Counted from the stretch's first letter, positions 18,497-28,114 are shown. The stretch: 64,000 nucleotides of DNA from Hyphomicrobium_A sp963759735 (GCA_963759735.1 CAVXAF010000004.1:248001-312000); one strand, 5' to 3'. Program-made: numbers and translations. Notes: generated by a model not told the origin, from the sequence alone.

Positions 18497-19636
18497 TTAT
18501 TGGTAGGGGCGCTCAGTGGGCGGCACCAATGCTTGCGAGTTGTCGACCTTGACCAGCGCACCGTTGGCCAGCTTGATCTGGCCCGTCGTGACGACCTGCT
18601 CGCCTTGCTTGAGGCCGGAGGTGATGGCAACGCGATCCTGGCGGATCTGGCCTGATTTGACGAAGCGGCGCTCGACGACGAACACCGCATCTTCCGGCTT
18701 GGCAGGCGCGGGTTTCCCTTCCTGCGGCTTCAGCACATACACGCTGTCGCCATAGAGACTGTAGGTGAGAGCCGTGCGCGGGACGGTGATAACCTGCGCC
18801 GGTGAACCGGCCAGCACCGCAACATTGGCGAACATGCCGGGGAGCAGCGAACGCTCCTTGTTGGGCAGAGTGCCGCGTACCAGAAGTGTGCGCGTGTCCT
18901 TGGCGACGCGCGCATCGAGCGACGCGACGGTGCCGACGAACACCTTGCCGGCGTAGGTATCGACGCCCAGCTCGATCGTCTGGCCGACGCGCAGCTTGCT
19001 GACGTTCTGCTCGGGCATCGGGAAGTCGACCCAGATGGGATCCAGCGCCTGTAGCGACACCATGGCAAGTCCGGGCGAGATATATTGACCGAGCTCGACG
19101 TGGCGGATGCCGAGTCGACCGGCGAATGGAGCGAGGATAGTCTTCTGGGCAATGAGTGCTTTGATGCGGCTGAGCGAAGCGAGAGCGCTGTCGCGCTTGG
19201 CGCGTGCCGTGTCGACGTTGGCTTCGGAGGCGACGGCCTTTGACAATAGGTCGACCTGGCGTTTGAAGGACACTTCGGCTTCCTTCAGGATCGCCTCGGC
19301 GCTAGCGAGGTCCGCCTGCTCGACGGAGATATCGAGCTGCACGAGCTTCGCGCCGACTTCGACATCCTGGCCGCTCTCGAAGTGCAATTCGGTGACGATG
19401 CCGGCAACCTGCGAGGCAATCTCGACGCCTTGCGAGGCGATCAGCGTGCCGATCGCGGGCAGCCGTTCAATCCACTCTTCGGCCTTCGCTGGCTCAGCGG
19501 TGATCGTGGCCGGGGGCGGCGTCTGCGAGCTCAGGAACTCCTTGATCATCTTCGGTTTGAAGACGAGCTGGAAATAGGCGAGTCCGCCGACGAGGACAGC
19601 AAGAATTATGAAAGCGATGAGGAAGCGCTTGATCAT
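18497..19636 (-). CDS. RND efflux periplasmic adaptor (membrane fusion protein)
   Basis: A 379-residue HlyD/AcrA-type adaptor. It has an N-terminal anchor (MIKRFLIAFIILAVLVGGLAYF), a lipoyl half-motif (IASQVAGIVTELHFESGQDV) near residues 70-90 and a coiled-coil hairpin rich in alanine, glutamate and lysine to about residue 165. The second lipoyl half follows (ILAPFAGRLGIRHVELGQYISPG), then beta-barrel and membrane-proximal domains ending KLANGALVKVDN. It bridges the inner-membrane pump to an outer-membrane channel. It is the first gene of a two-gene leftward operon, ten bases before the permease. The 188 bases upstream to the ROK gene hold no gene that I can support. No local regulator is present. 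Confidence 0.92.
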   Translation of the reverse strand: MIKRFLIAFIILAVLVGGLAYFQLVFKPKMIKEFLSSQTPPPATITAEPAKAEEWIERLPAIGTLIASQGVEIASQVAGIVTELHFESGQDVEVGAKLVQLDISVEQADLASAEAILKEAEVSFKRQVDLLSKAVASEANVDTARAKRDSALASLSRIKALIAQKTILAPFAGRLGIRHVELGQYISPGLAMVSLQALDPIWVDFPMPEQNVSKLRVGQTIELGVDTYAGKVFVGTVASLDARVAKDTRTLLVRGTLPNKERSLLPGMFANVAVLAGSPAQVITVPRTALTYSLYGDSVYVLKPQEGKPAPAKPEDAVFVVERRFVKSGQIRQDRVAITSGLKQGEQVVTTGQIKLANGALVKVDNSQALVPPTERPYQ

Positions 19637-19824
19637 AGGTCGGTCCTAAAGCAGGGAAGCTCGCGCGGCGCCAGGGCGCGCAAGCTACCCGCCAGCTCTG
19701 CTCCGGGCCAGGGCTTTTATTATTGAAGAGGAGGGCTTGGATCAGCCGCCGCAGCGGCCCGACGTCCGCAATGTGTGCCCGCGGCGGCGGCGGCGTCAAT
19801 AACTGGATTGCAGGTCTAGCTGCT

Positions 19825-20898
19825 TCAATCCGACTTCTTGCGCCGGTTCGTGAAGCGCGCATTGCCCAGGCCCGTGCCGATTGTCAGCACGCCCCAGCGC
19901 TCGTAATCCTGCATTCTCGGCAATTCGCTGAGGCCCTGCACGACGGCGTCGTTGTGGATAACAATATGCGTCTCGTGGCCGCCGATCTGCGGAATCTTCT
20001 CGAGGATGCATTTGGAGAGATTGAAACGACTGCTCTCCCAGTTGCCGGGAAGGTTCTGCGCACCTGTCTCAATCGATCCGTCCTCACGGATGAGGCCCGG
20101 ACAGCCGATGCCGATGACGGGGGCGAGGTTCAAGCCCTTCTTCGCGGCCAGCGCGATGTGATCCTCGAGCATGTCGATGAGACGGCCGACCGCTTCGTCG
20201 CGTTTTGTCTTTTCTTCATCACCGTGACGCCAAAGGTCGGAGGCGAACACTCCAGCCTTGGACAGATCCTTGGCCTTCTTGAGCTTAGTCTCGACGATGC
20301 CCACTCGAATGTTGGTGCCGCCGATGTCTACGGCGAGGATGCCGTCGAAGCCTTCGAGCATCCACGACGGCATCAGGTGTGCGCTGCCAATTAGCCCCGC
20401 TTCGTCTGGATGGTTCTGAATTAGCTCCAGCTCCACCTGGAGATCAGCTTTTTTGAGGAGGATTTCGGTGCGCGCGACCGCCAGCTCGCCGACGCGGCTG
20501 TCGCGGAAGCCGCCGCCGACGACGATGGCTTCGGTATCCCGCCAGCTGGCGGTCTTGAGGAAGCGTTTGATGACCGAGGTGAGAGTTTGCGCGAACTCCT
20601 CGACCGCGCTGTGGACGATGCCGCCGGCCTCAGGGTCCCCTTCGGTGAGCATCTTGTCGATCTGTTTCTTCGACAGCTGCTCAGACGACTTCTCGCCGAG
20701 TGGGTCGACGCCCAGTTCGCGCAGCGGCTCGCGCCACTTTTCGAGCATGACGTGAAACGCGCTGCGGCTGGCCTTGTCGCCGACGAAGCCGTCGTCGTCC
20801 TTGATTTCGAGGTTATAGCTGTCGATCTCGACGCTCGGCAGCCGTTTGGCACCGTGTGCACTCAGAACCGGACGCTCGTCTGCGGTCATTACGCCCAT
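19825..20898 (-). CDS. ROK-family protein with circularly permuted domain order
   Basis: A 357-residue ROK (repressor/ORF/kinase) fold protein in which the usual order is reversed. Residues 1 to about 185 correspond to the C-terminal half of ordinary ROK sugar kinases: EGDPEAGGIVHSAVEEFA, AIVVGGGFRDSRVGELA, then HPDEAGLIGSAHL. Only after that come the elements that normally open the protein: LAVDIGGTNIRVGIVE (phosphate 1), GIGCPGL, NLPGNW, the catalytic-type NDAVVQGLSELP and GTGLGNARF (phosphate 2) close to the C-terminus. The ROK zinc-binding CxCGxxGCxE motif is absent. The parts needed for ATP and sugar binding are all present, so kinase activity is plausible but unproven. ATG 20,898 has GGGAG three bases upstream; Met4 is an alternative start. 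Confidence 0.85.
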   Translation of the reverse strand: MGVMTADERPVLSAHGAKRLPSVEIDSYNLEIKDDDGFVGDKASRSAFHVMLEKWREPLRELGVDPLGEKSSEQLSKKQIDKMLTEGDPEAGGIVHSAVEEFAQTLTSVIKRFLKTASWRDTEAIVVGGGFRDSRVGELAVARTEILLKKADLQVELELIQNHPDEAGLIGSAHLMPSWMLEGFDGILAVDIGGTNIRVGIVETKLKKAKDLSKAGVFASDLWRHGDEEKTKRDEAVGRLIDMLEDHIALAAKKGLNLAPVIGIGCPGLIREDGSIETGAQNLPGNWESSRFNLSKCILEKIPQIGGHETHIVIHNDAVVQGLSELPRMQDYERWGVLTIGTGLGNARFTNRRKKSD

Positions 20899-21033
20899 CG
20901 TCTCCCGCCGCCATTCATGCGGCGCCCTCTATCCGGCGCTTCAGGACGCCGGGCGGTAAACTCGGCGGCCGAGCAAAGGGTTCCTGTTATGCCCGAAAGC
21001 GGAACTTCCGTTTTAAGCCTACGTTGAGCGAAT

Positions 21034-21450
21034 ATGGCACTGAGCAATAAGAACGCATCGTTTTTCACGCGCTTCGCGAGTGCGGTCTCGCGCGCAACGG
21101 GATCTCCTTATGCTTTCGTAATCGCCGTGGCGGTGGTGCTGGTCTGGGGGATCTCGGGTCCGCTGTTTGGCTTTTCAGACACTTGGCAGCTGGTCATCAA
21201 CACCGGCACGACAATCGTGACGTTCCTCATGGTATTCGCCATTCAGGCGTCGCAAAACCGCGACTCAGAAGCCATCCAAGTTAAGCTCGACGAGTTGATC
21301 CGCTCGATCGACGGGGCGCAGAACCAGTTGCTCGATCTCGAGGAACTTGAAGAGAGCGAAATTGAGCGCATCCGTGCCCAGTATCGGCAGCTCGCCAGCG
21401 CGGCACGCGATGGCGGTCCCGGCAGCGACTGTCCTCCGGCACCTGCCTGA
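21034..21450 (+). CDS. Low-affinity iron permease family membrane protein
   Basis: A 138-residue protein with two transmembrane segments (AFVIAVAVVLVWGISGPLFGF and NTGTTIVTFLMVFAIQAS), followed by the family signature QNRDSEAIQVKLDELIRSIDGA. A charged, probably coiled-coil tail (LLDLEELEESEIERIRAQY) ends the protein. This matches the small bacterial proteins named after the yeast low-affinity iron permease Fet4. The transport role in bacteria is by name rather than proof, and two helices are few for an independent channel, so it may act as an oligomer or a regulator. It stands alone between the ROK gene and otsB. Confidence 0.85.
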   Translation: MALSNKNASFFTRFASAVSRATGSPYAFVIAVAVVLVWGISGPLFGFSDTWQLVINTGTTIVTFLMVFAIQASQNRDSEAIQVKLDELIRSIDGAQNQLLDLEELEESEIERIRAQYRQLASAARDGGPGSDCPPAPA

Positions 21451-21471
21451 TTGTCTTGATCGCGGCGCGCC

Positions 21472-22263
21472 TTAGACTTCCAGACGCTCGGCTAGATCTT
21501 TCAACCAGTCGATGACACTGCTCGGGCCGTGGAGGTCGACATCGTCATAGCCGAATTGCTCTCCGGCAACGCGTAGTCCGCTACCGCCCAGCCGGCGCGC
21601 GGCCGCGAACGCCGGTAAGTCTCCGACATCATCGCCAATCATTATCGGTTGCCTTCCGGCGAAGCCCGGCAAGGCGCAGATCGTCTCCAGCGCCGTGCCT
21701 TTGGAGTGCCCGGCCGGAATGATCTCGAACAGCTTGCGACCCTGACACAGCACAAGCCCATCAGCGTATTTGACCAAGAGCGCTTGCAGTTCTGCTTCGA
21801 GCGGCGCCTTAAGGTGCGGGGCGAGCCGGTAGTGGACGGCGAGCCCGGGCCCTTTCGGTTCGGCGATGATGCCGGGAAGCGTCTGCATGCGACGCATTAC
21901 TTGGTCGACAAGTTCACTCGGCAGGGCGCTGGCGACGCGCGCAACGGCGCCGCCACTGACGGTGCGCAGTTCTGCCCCGTGCACTCCGGAGCCGACGAAT
22001 TTTGTCGGCGCGAGCAGGACGTCGATCTCGGCTAGCTGGCGCCCGGTGAGTATCCCCAAGGCCCCGCGCAGGCCGCGCGAGATGCGCACCAGCAGCTCAA
22101 CAAGGTCCGCCGGTACGCGTACCTCGTTGGGCGTGGGAGCGATATTGAGCAGTGTTCCGTCGCAATCGAGGAAGAGCGCATAATTGCTGACGTCGCCGGC
22201 AAGCAGTCGCGACGCCGCATCGGTGCGGGTCCCTCGCAAGCTCGTTTCTGCCGTTGCCTTCAC
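21472..22263 (-). CDS. otsB: Trehalose-6-phosphate phosphatase OtsB
   Basis: A 263-residue HAD-superfamily phosphatase. Motif I is LFLDCDGTLLNIAPTP with the nucleophilic aspartate, motif II is in GILTGRQLAEID, and motifs III/IV are a lysine in GHSKGTAL and IMIGDDVGDLPAF. The family segments SGVHGAE and KGPGLAVHYR are present. It removes phosphate from trehalose 6-phosphate made by OtsA, giving trehalose, an osmoprotectant. The start is GTG 22,263 with GAGG seven bases upstream. It is the last gene of otsA-pfkB-otsB, with gaps of 28 and 35 bases. Confidence 0.94.
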   Translation of the reverse strand: MKATAETSLRGTRTDAASRLLAGDVSNYALFLDCDGTLLNIAPTPNEVRVPADLVELLVRISRGLRGALGILTGRQLAEIDVLLAPTKFVGSGVHGAELRTVSGGAVARVASALPSELVDQVMRRMQTLPGIIAEPKGPGLAVHYRLAPHLKAPLEAELQALLVKYADGLVLCQGRKLFEIIPAGHSKGTALETICALPGFAGRQPIMIGDDVGDLPAFAAARRLGGSGLRVAGEQFGYDDVDLHGPSSVIDWLKDLAERLEV

Positions 22264-22298
22264 TTCACTGCCTCGCCATTGCGCTTCACCAGGTCACC

Positions 22299-23390
22299 TT
22301 ACAGTCGCCATTTGCGTAACTGAAGTTCAGAGCGTGCGGCGAGACGTCCTTTCAGGGCATCGTGCCGTAAAAGCCCGCTTTGCGTATCAATATGACCGAC
22401 CACGCTGGCCGCATTGATGGTTGCAGCCTTGAGGGCAACGTCGCCTGGGCGTCCCAGGGCGATGTGGGCGGCAAACGTCGAGGCCATGGCGTCGCCCGCG
22501 CCCGTGGTGCTAGCGACGGTGGCTTCAGCGGCGGGGCAGTACAGCACACTGTCGTTTGCGCAAACGAATGCTCCACCGCGACCATCGGTCAGCATGACGT
22601 AACGCGTGCCGAGCTGGCGCACCGCATGCAGGAATGCAGGTAGGCTCAACTCATAGCCACCGCCCACTAGGCCGCGGGCTAGGAGAGGGGGCGGTTGCTC
22701 GCCGGCATCGAGGGCCAGTGTCGGGCCGCCTTCGCCAAATTTCGCAACGAGGCCAGGGACCAGAGAATCGGCCTCGGCGCGATTGAGGGCCAGGATATCG
22801 ATCCTCCCGAGGCTATCGAGGAATGTCCCGCCGCGCACGGAGAGTTGGCGGAGACCGGCGTTGACCGCGACCAGTGCTCCTGCGGCTTTAGCTTTTTCGA
22901 TGATATGGGGATAGCAGTCGGCCGATTGGTTCGACAGGTTCGAGACGTACACGAGATCGACAGCGAAGGCGTCGTCGGCAAGATCGCTCGGCTCCAACAG
23001 CGTATTGGCGCCGCGAAATGTGAATACCGCCGCGTTGCGATCGTGCGAGGAGATGATCACCGAGGCCCCGGTCGGTGCCTTGGCATCGCGGATGACCCAG
23101 CGTGCCGAAATACCCTCGGCGCTGAGCCGGGCAAGGATGAAATCGGCGCGCGCATCGCGGCCTAGCTTGACCAGCGTCGAGACGTCGAGACCGAGACGCG
23201 ACATCGCGACCGCCGTGTTAATGGCGCCGCCGCCGCAATGGGTCGAGACGTCGAGCGCCTCTGTCTTGCGGCCTTCCTCAAGCAGCAAAAAGGATGTCTC
23301 GGCATTGAGCATCGACATGCGCTCGATGCGATCGCTCTCGATGATCGCGATCGTATCGACCATGGCGCCGCCGATGGAGATTGCCTTCAT
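22299..23390 (-). CDS. PfkB-family (ribokinase-like) carbohydrate kinase
   Basis: A 363-residue ribokinase-fold kinase. The first signature is GGGAINTAVAMSRLGLDVSTLVKLG near residue 50. The second holds the catalytic aspartate in STTGAGDAMASTFAAHIALG near residue 292, where GAGD forms the anion hole. It phosphorylates a sugar or nucleoside with ATP; the substrate cannot be told from sequence. An insertion around EQPPPLLARGLVGGGYELSL makes it somewhat longer than typical ribokinase. It is placed between otsA and otsB in the same direction with short gaps. That suggests a role tied to trehalose or sugar-phosphate metabolism, though this is inference. Confidence 0.9.
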   Translation of the reverse strand: MKAISIGGAMVDTIAIIESDRIERMSMLNAETSFLLLEEGRKTEALDVSTHCGGGAINTAVAMSRLGLDVSTLVKLGRDARADFILARLSAEGISARWVIRDAKAPTGASVIISSHDRNAAVFTFRGANTLLEPSDLADDAFAVDLVYVSNLSNQSADCYPHIIEKAKAAGALVAVNAGLRQLSVRGGTFLDSLGRIDILALNRAEADSLVPGLVAKFGEGGPTLALDAGEQPPPLLARGLVGGGYELSLPAFLHAVRQLGTRYVMLTDGRGGAFVCANDSVLYCPAAEATVASTTGAGDAMASTFAAHIALGRPGDVALKAATINAASVVGHIDTQSGLLRHDALKGRLAARSELQLRKWRL

Positions 23391-23418
23391 AACCTTCTCT
23401 CAATGCGTGAGACGCCGG

Positions 23419-24876
23419 TCAGTTCGGCCGCATGCGCGGAGAAACGCGCGCCAGTTCGATATCCTGCAGCGCTTTGCGGGCGGCCTCGGAAGGGGAAGTC
23501 GGTATGGCCAGGGTGCTGCGGCGGCCAACGCCCTCTAGAGACTGCAGGAACATGCGGCACCACACGAAGGTGTTATCGCGCTTTACTCCCTCAAGCAGCG
23601 CCTCATGGCGCTCCTGGCGCTCTGTCAGCCCCATGTCGAGGGCTGTCTTGATGGCATTCGCCATCTCTTCCACGTCATAGGGATTGACGATCAGCGCCTC
23701 CTGCATCTGCTCGGCGGCACCTGCAAAGCGTGACAGTATCAGCACGCCCGGGTCAGCCGGATCCTGCGCAGCGACATACTCCTTGGCGACGAGGTTCATT
23801 CCATCGCGCAGCGGCGTCACCAGCCCGACGCGCGAGCTGCGATAGACGTCGACCAGCATCTTGCGCGGCGTCGTGCGGTGAATGTACTGGATCGGCACCC
23901 AATCGAGCTCGCCGTAGCGGCCGTTGATGCGGCCCGACAGCGTTTCCAGCTCGCGCCGGATGTCGGCATAGGCAGCCATAGTCTCGCGCGTCGGCGGAGC
24001 GATCTGCGACAGCGTCACCTTGCGACGGTAGTCGGGGTACTTCTCCAGGAAGCGACCGAAGGCACGGAATTTCTGCGGCAGCCCCTTGGTGTAGTCGAGG
24101 CGGTCGACGCCGAGCATGCGGATGGTCGAGGCGGGCGCCTCGCGGCGGCGCTTGGGCAACGAACCGATGAACGCATCGACATCGATGCCGACGGGGAAGC
24201 TGGCGATGGACAGCTCCCGGTCGAAGGCGCGGATGCGGCCGTCCTGCAGAATGCGGCCAAGCGCGCCGTCCTGCAGATAGTCGATGAGGTTGCCGACATC
24301 GACCTTGGTTTGCAGGCCGATGAGATCATAGGAGGCAAGACCGCGGGCAAGCTCACGATGCTCGGGGATGGCGAGGAAGGTCTGCGCGGGCGGCACCGGG
24401 ATGTGCAGGAAGAAGCCGATCGGGTTGGTCACCCCCAGGGCGCGCAACTCCATGCCGAGCGGGATCATGTGGTAGTCGTGTACCCAGATCGTGTCGTCCG
24501 GCTTGAGCAGCGGACGCAGCGCATGGGCGAAGCGCTTGTTCACATCGAGGTAGCGCTGATAGTAGCCGGCGTCGAACTTGGCGATGTCGAGACGCGCGTG
24601 AAACACAGGCCACAGCACGTTGTTTGAATAGCCGGTATAGTAGTCTGCGTGCTCGCGCTTGCTCAGCGACAGCGTGGCGATGGTGGTGCCATCGGTTTCA
24701 GTAAGTTGGGGTGTGGTGTTCAACTCTTCGCTGTCATCGCCGATGCGGCCATCCCAGCCGAGCCAAAGCCCCTTGCGCGCGCGCAAGGTGTCAGCAATGG
24801 CGACCGCCATTCCGCCGGCCTGCGAGGCCTTTGAAATGTCAGCGACGCGGTTCGAGACCAGAACAATGCGGCCCAT
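23419..24876 (-). CDS. otsA: Trehalose-6-phosphate synthase OtsA
   Basis: A 485-residue glycosyltransferase family 20 enzyme that joins UDP-glucose and glucose 6-phosphate. Visible signposts are GRIVLVSNRVADISK at the start, GLWLGWDGRIG, NNVLWPVFHAR, WVHDYHMIPLGMELR, MLGVDRLDYTKGLPQKFRAF and the late PLRDGMNLVAKEYVAAQ loop that binds the nucleotide. The length fits the family. The ATG at 24,876 has GGGAG five bases upstream. It is upstream of the PfkB gene and otsB. An 89-base gap separates it from the GH15 gene that precedes it on the same strand. Confidence 0.95.
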   Translation of the reverse strand: MGRIVLVSNRVADISKASQAGGMAVAIADTLRARKGLWLGWDGRIGDDSEELNTTPQLTETDGTTIATLSLSKREHADYYTGYSNNVLWPVFHARLDIAKFDAGYYQRYLDVNKRFAHALRPLLKPDDTIWVHDYHMIPLGMELRALGVTNPIGFFLHIPVPPAQTFLAIPEHRELARGLASYDLIGLQTKVDVGNLIDYLQDGALGRILQDGRIRAFDRELSIASFPVGIDVDAFIGSLPKRRREAPASTIRMLGVDRLDYTKGLPQKFRAFGRFLEKYPDYRRKVTLSQIAPPTRETMAAYADIRRELETLSGRINGRYGELDWVPIQYIHRTTPRKMLVDVYRSSRVGLVTPLRDGMNLVAKEYVAAQDPADPGVLILSRFAGAAEQMQEALIVNPYDVEEMANAIKTALDMGLTERQERHEALLEGVKRDNTFVWCRMFLQSLEGVGRRSTLAIPTSPSEAARKALQDIELARVSPRMRPN

Positions 24877-24965
24877 GAGTCTCCCGGTGCGGCGTGCGTG
24901 GAGTTCCCTTGGCTGACAACCGTTTAGCGGTGGTTATGGTTCCACATGAGCAAATCGACGGGCGT

Positions 24966-26781
24966 TCAGCCGGACGCCCAGGCATCCTCCCAGCTGCGCG
25001 ATAGTCTCATGCCGGTGTTAATGATGCCGGCCATGCAGTAAGTCTGCGGAATATTGCCCCAAAGCTCCCCGGATGTCGGGTGGATGTCCTCGCTGAGGAT
25101 GCCGAAGGAGTTGGTGCGCGAGAGTATGTCGGTGAAGATATCGCGTGCTTTCCCCGTCTCACCGATGGATGCGAGAGCGTCAGCGTACCAGAATTGGCAC
25201 ACCAGGAACGACGTCTCGGGGGCGCCGAAGTCATCGTCGGCGGTGTAGCGCATCATGAAGCCGTTGCGGCGCAATTCCCTGCCGATGACTTCGACGGTGC
25301 GCTTGTAGCGGTCGTCGCTGGCCCTCAGCAGCCCAAGGTCGGCCACAAGCAATGTGCTGGCGTCGAGTTCGTCATGATCGAGGGCGCCGGCAAGGGCGCC
25401 CCACTTGGAACTCCACGCCCGCTCGAGGATTTCGCCGCGTATCTTATCGGCCTGCTCGCGCCAGTATCCTGCTCGATCATCGAGCGCCAGCAGTCCGGCC
25501 AGCCGCGCCAGCCGATCGCAGGCGACCCAGCACATGGTCGCCGAATGGGTGTGGACTCGCTTGCGGCCCCGGTATTCCCATGGGCCGGCGTCGGGCTCGA
25601 GGTAGAGGCGCCGCGCCTGATGACCGAGGGGCTCGAGGCGCCGAAACAGTGCCGCATCGCCCATGCCGGGCAACCGCTCGTCGATGAACATGTGGGAGGC
25701 GCCGAGAATGACGCTGCCGTAGGCGTCGTGCTGCACCTGCTCGGAAGCTTGATTGCCGATGCGCACGGGTCCCATGCCGCGGAAACCGGCGAGATCGGTG
25801 GCGATGCGCTCGGTCGAGCGGGTGGTTGTGAATGATGCTGTAGACCGGCTGCAGCGGCGGCTCGATGTCGACGGCAATGGTAGTGATATAGTTGAGGTAG
25901 CCCTCCATCGTCTGCGTGGCGCCGAGGCGGTTAAGGGCGCTGACGACGAAGTAGGCATCGCGCAGCCAGCAGAAGCGATAGTCCCAGTTGCGCTGCGTGC
26001 CGGGCGCCTCGGGAATGGAAGTGGTATGCGCCGCGATGATGGCGCCGGTCTCCTCGAAGTAGCAGAGCTTCAAGGTGATGGCGGCGCGGATGATCGCCTC
26101 CTGCCAGTCGAGCGAGATACCAAGGCCGCGCACCCATCCGCGCCAATAGCTATGCGTCCGCTCCAGGAATTCGCGGGCGACATTGTCGACCGCGGCTTCC
26201 AGCGGCTCGTCCGGTCCGAGAATGAGCGTCACCGGATGGGTCAGGGCAAACGGCGTCTCGTGGGCGATGTAGGAAAGAGGCGCGTCGGTGGTCAGGCGCA
26301 AGACGTCGGCGCCGCCGCTGTAGCGTATGTGGTTGGAGCCGATCGCCATGCCGTCGGCCGGCCGGCCGTAATTGAATGTCGGCCGCAGGCGGATGGTCAC
26401 CCGCGGCAGGCCACGGATGGGCTCGATGCGACGGACAATCTGGGCCGGATGGAAGGCGCGCTCGAAGCGCAGGAAGCGCGGCGCGAAATCGGTGATGCGC
26501 ACCGCGTTGCCGTGCGCATCTTCAAGCACCGTCTCTACGATGGCAGTGTTGCGCACGTACTGCGCACTGGATTTCGTCTGTCCGTGCAGGACGACGTCGC
26601 AAAAGCCCTTCTCTTCGTCGCCGGCGAGCAGACGCGAGAACACCGGATCGGAATCGAGGCGCGGAAAGCACCACCAGACAATGCGGCCCTGCGTGTCGAC
26701 GAGCGCAGCGATGCGCCCATTGCCGATGGGTGCGAGGTCAAGGTTTCCGGCGTTGGTGGCGGTTTGATTGCGGCCTGACAT
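24966..26781 (-). CDS. Glycoside hydrolase family 15 protein (frameshifted)
   Basis: A GH15 enzyme, of the type that includes glucoamylases and some bacterial trehalases. From ATG 26,781 (AGGGGA five bases upstream) the frame gives LAPIGNGRIAALVDTQGRIVW and later NWDYRFCWLRDAYF, both characteristic. After IIHNHPLD it loses the family sequence. One base further, the second frame resumes ERIATDLAGFRGMGPVRIGN and runs to 24,966, including GPWEYRG and HPTSGELWGNIPQTY with the second catalytic region. A surplus base at 25,812-25,813 accounts for this. The corrected protein has 604 residues, normal for the family. Its place next to otsA makes trehalose or alpha-glucan hydrolysis likely. Confidence 0.88.
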
Positions 26782-27099
26782 TTGGTCCCCTGCGACGAGC
26801 ACAGACCCGCGTTTAGGGCGTCGATGCGGCGCTGTCCAGGGATCGCCCGATGTTGACCTAAGCGGTCGTTTGCGCTGCGAGGCGCACTTGGTCGGCGGGC
26901 AACGGTGTGTCGGGCTGGTAGCAAGGCCGACGCGGCAGCGCGCACAAAGCGAGTTTACTTTACTCGCCGACGCGCTACCGCGGCGACTGCGCCGCGATAC
27001 GCAAGACATGACTCTCGGCGCCCGCAGACACTAAAGCCGAAATGTCTTTCGACAAAGCAAATGCCGTTAGCGACACCGTGGCAACCGCGGCCCGAGTAT
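26782..27099. other. Gene-free stretch upstream of the GH15 gene
   Basis: 318 bases between the SDR gene end and the GH15 start, both on the minus strand. Frames that cross it are arginine-rich read-through without family features. It contains a small inverted repeat, GCGAGT/ACTCGC, at 26,949-26,967 with a seven-base loop and no T run. No promoter can be called with confidence, although the GH15-otsAB promoter should lie here. Confidence 0.5.
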
Positions 27100-27996
27100 T
27101 CACGCTTCCTTATCCGGTGTGTCGTTCCAGGGCCGCTCCTCGCGCTTGCGCAGCAGCCAGCCTGTGATCGGCAGCACCAGGGCGTGCGGAATCACCCAAA
27201 GGGCGACTTGCAGGAGTTTGCCACTCATGCCCGGGACGAACAGGCGCCATCCGAGGACATAAGCGCGATAGCCGGCGCGTGCCGTCTGTTCGGCACTAAG
27301 AGCGAGCAGCAGCTGGCGGTAGAAAGACAGCTCCGAGCCCATGGCGCTATGAAAGCCGGTGTCGACAGGGCCAGGCGCCAGAGCCATCAGCCGCACGCCG
27401 CGCCCGGCGTTTTCGGTGGCAATCGCCCGTGTGAGCGAGATGACGTATGCCTTGCTCGCATAGTACGCCGCTTGATTGGGTCCGGGTACGAGGCCGCCGA
27501 GGGAGGCGACATTGATAATTCCACCGCTGCCGCGCGCCAGCATCGGGGGAAGCGCATGCCGGGTCAGCCGAGTGAGCGCGGTCATGTTGACGTTCAGAAG
27601 TTTGTCGATCGCCGCCTCGGCGTGATCGACAAATGGCCCGGCGAGGCCGACGCCCGCGCAATTGACCAGAGTGTCGAGATAGTAGCCGTTGGCGGCCAGG
27701 GTGGCATCGATGCGCTGCGGCGCGTCGGGGTCCGTGATGTCCATGGCGATGGCTAACGCCTTTACATGGTTCCGCTGAGCGACCGAAGCCGCCGCTGCCT
27801 GAACGACGTCGGCGTGGCGGGCGACGAGGGCGACGTCATTTCCGGCTGAGGCGAATCGCTGGGCGAAGGCCAACCCAATGCCGCGCGAGCCTCCGGTGAT
27901 GACGGTGATCGGCTTCAGGTGGGCCACGGCGTGCAGCGCCGCCTCGGACGGTGCGGCGTGGCGGCTGAGCCAGATGTCGATGAGGCGACGGAGCAA
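27100..27996 (-). CDS. Short-chain dehydrogenase/reductase
   Basis: A 298-residue classical-type SDR. The cofactor motif TGGSRGIGLAFA, the structural NCAGVGLAG, the catalytic serine in NVASLGG and YYASKAYVISLTRA (Tyr and Lys of the active site) are all present. A hydrophobic C-terminal stretch (ALWVIPHALVLPITGWLL) may be a membrane anchor, which is common in SDRs acting on lipids or quinones. It is an NAD(P)-dependent oxidoreductase of unknown substrate. The start codon appears to be TTG at 27,996 with GAGAG upstream. It lies at the edge of the polysaccharide locus but its link to that locus is not evident. Confidence 0.88.
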   Translation of the reverse strand: MLRRLIDIWLSRHAAPSEAALHAVAHLKPITVITGGSRGIGLAFAQRFASAGNDVALVARHADVVQAAAASVAQRNHVKALAIAMDITDPDAPQRIDATLAANGYYLDTLVNCAGVGLAGPFVDHAEAAIDKLLNVNMTALTRLTRHALPPMLARGSGGIINVASLGGLVPGPNQAAYYASKAYVISLTRAIATENAGRGVRLMALAPGPVDTGFHSAMGSELSFYRQLLLALSAEQTARAGYRAYVLGWRLFVPGMSGKLLQVALWVIPHALVLPITGWLLRKREERPWNDTPDKEA

Positions 27997-28114
27997 GGGC
28001 GCATCTCTCGGCGGAGGGAGACCGCGGTTGGTAGCAGACGCCGGGCGTTCAGGCGAGGAAAGTCATCCCGGGCTAGCGCGGTGCAGCGAGCGAGCGGCTT
28101 GCGGTTGGGTGCTG

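Noticed and set aside
26949..26967. Small inverted repeat GCGAGT/ACTCGC before the GH15 gene as a terminator
   Set aside because: The stem is only six pairs and no T run follows on either strand.
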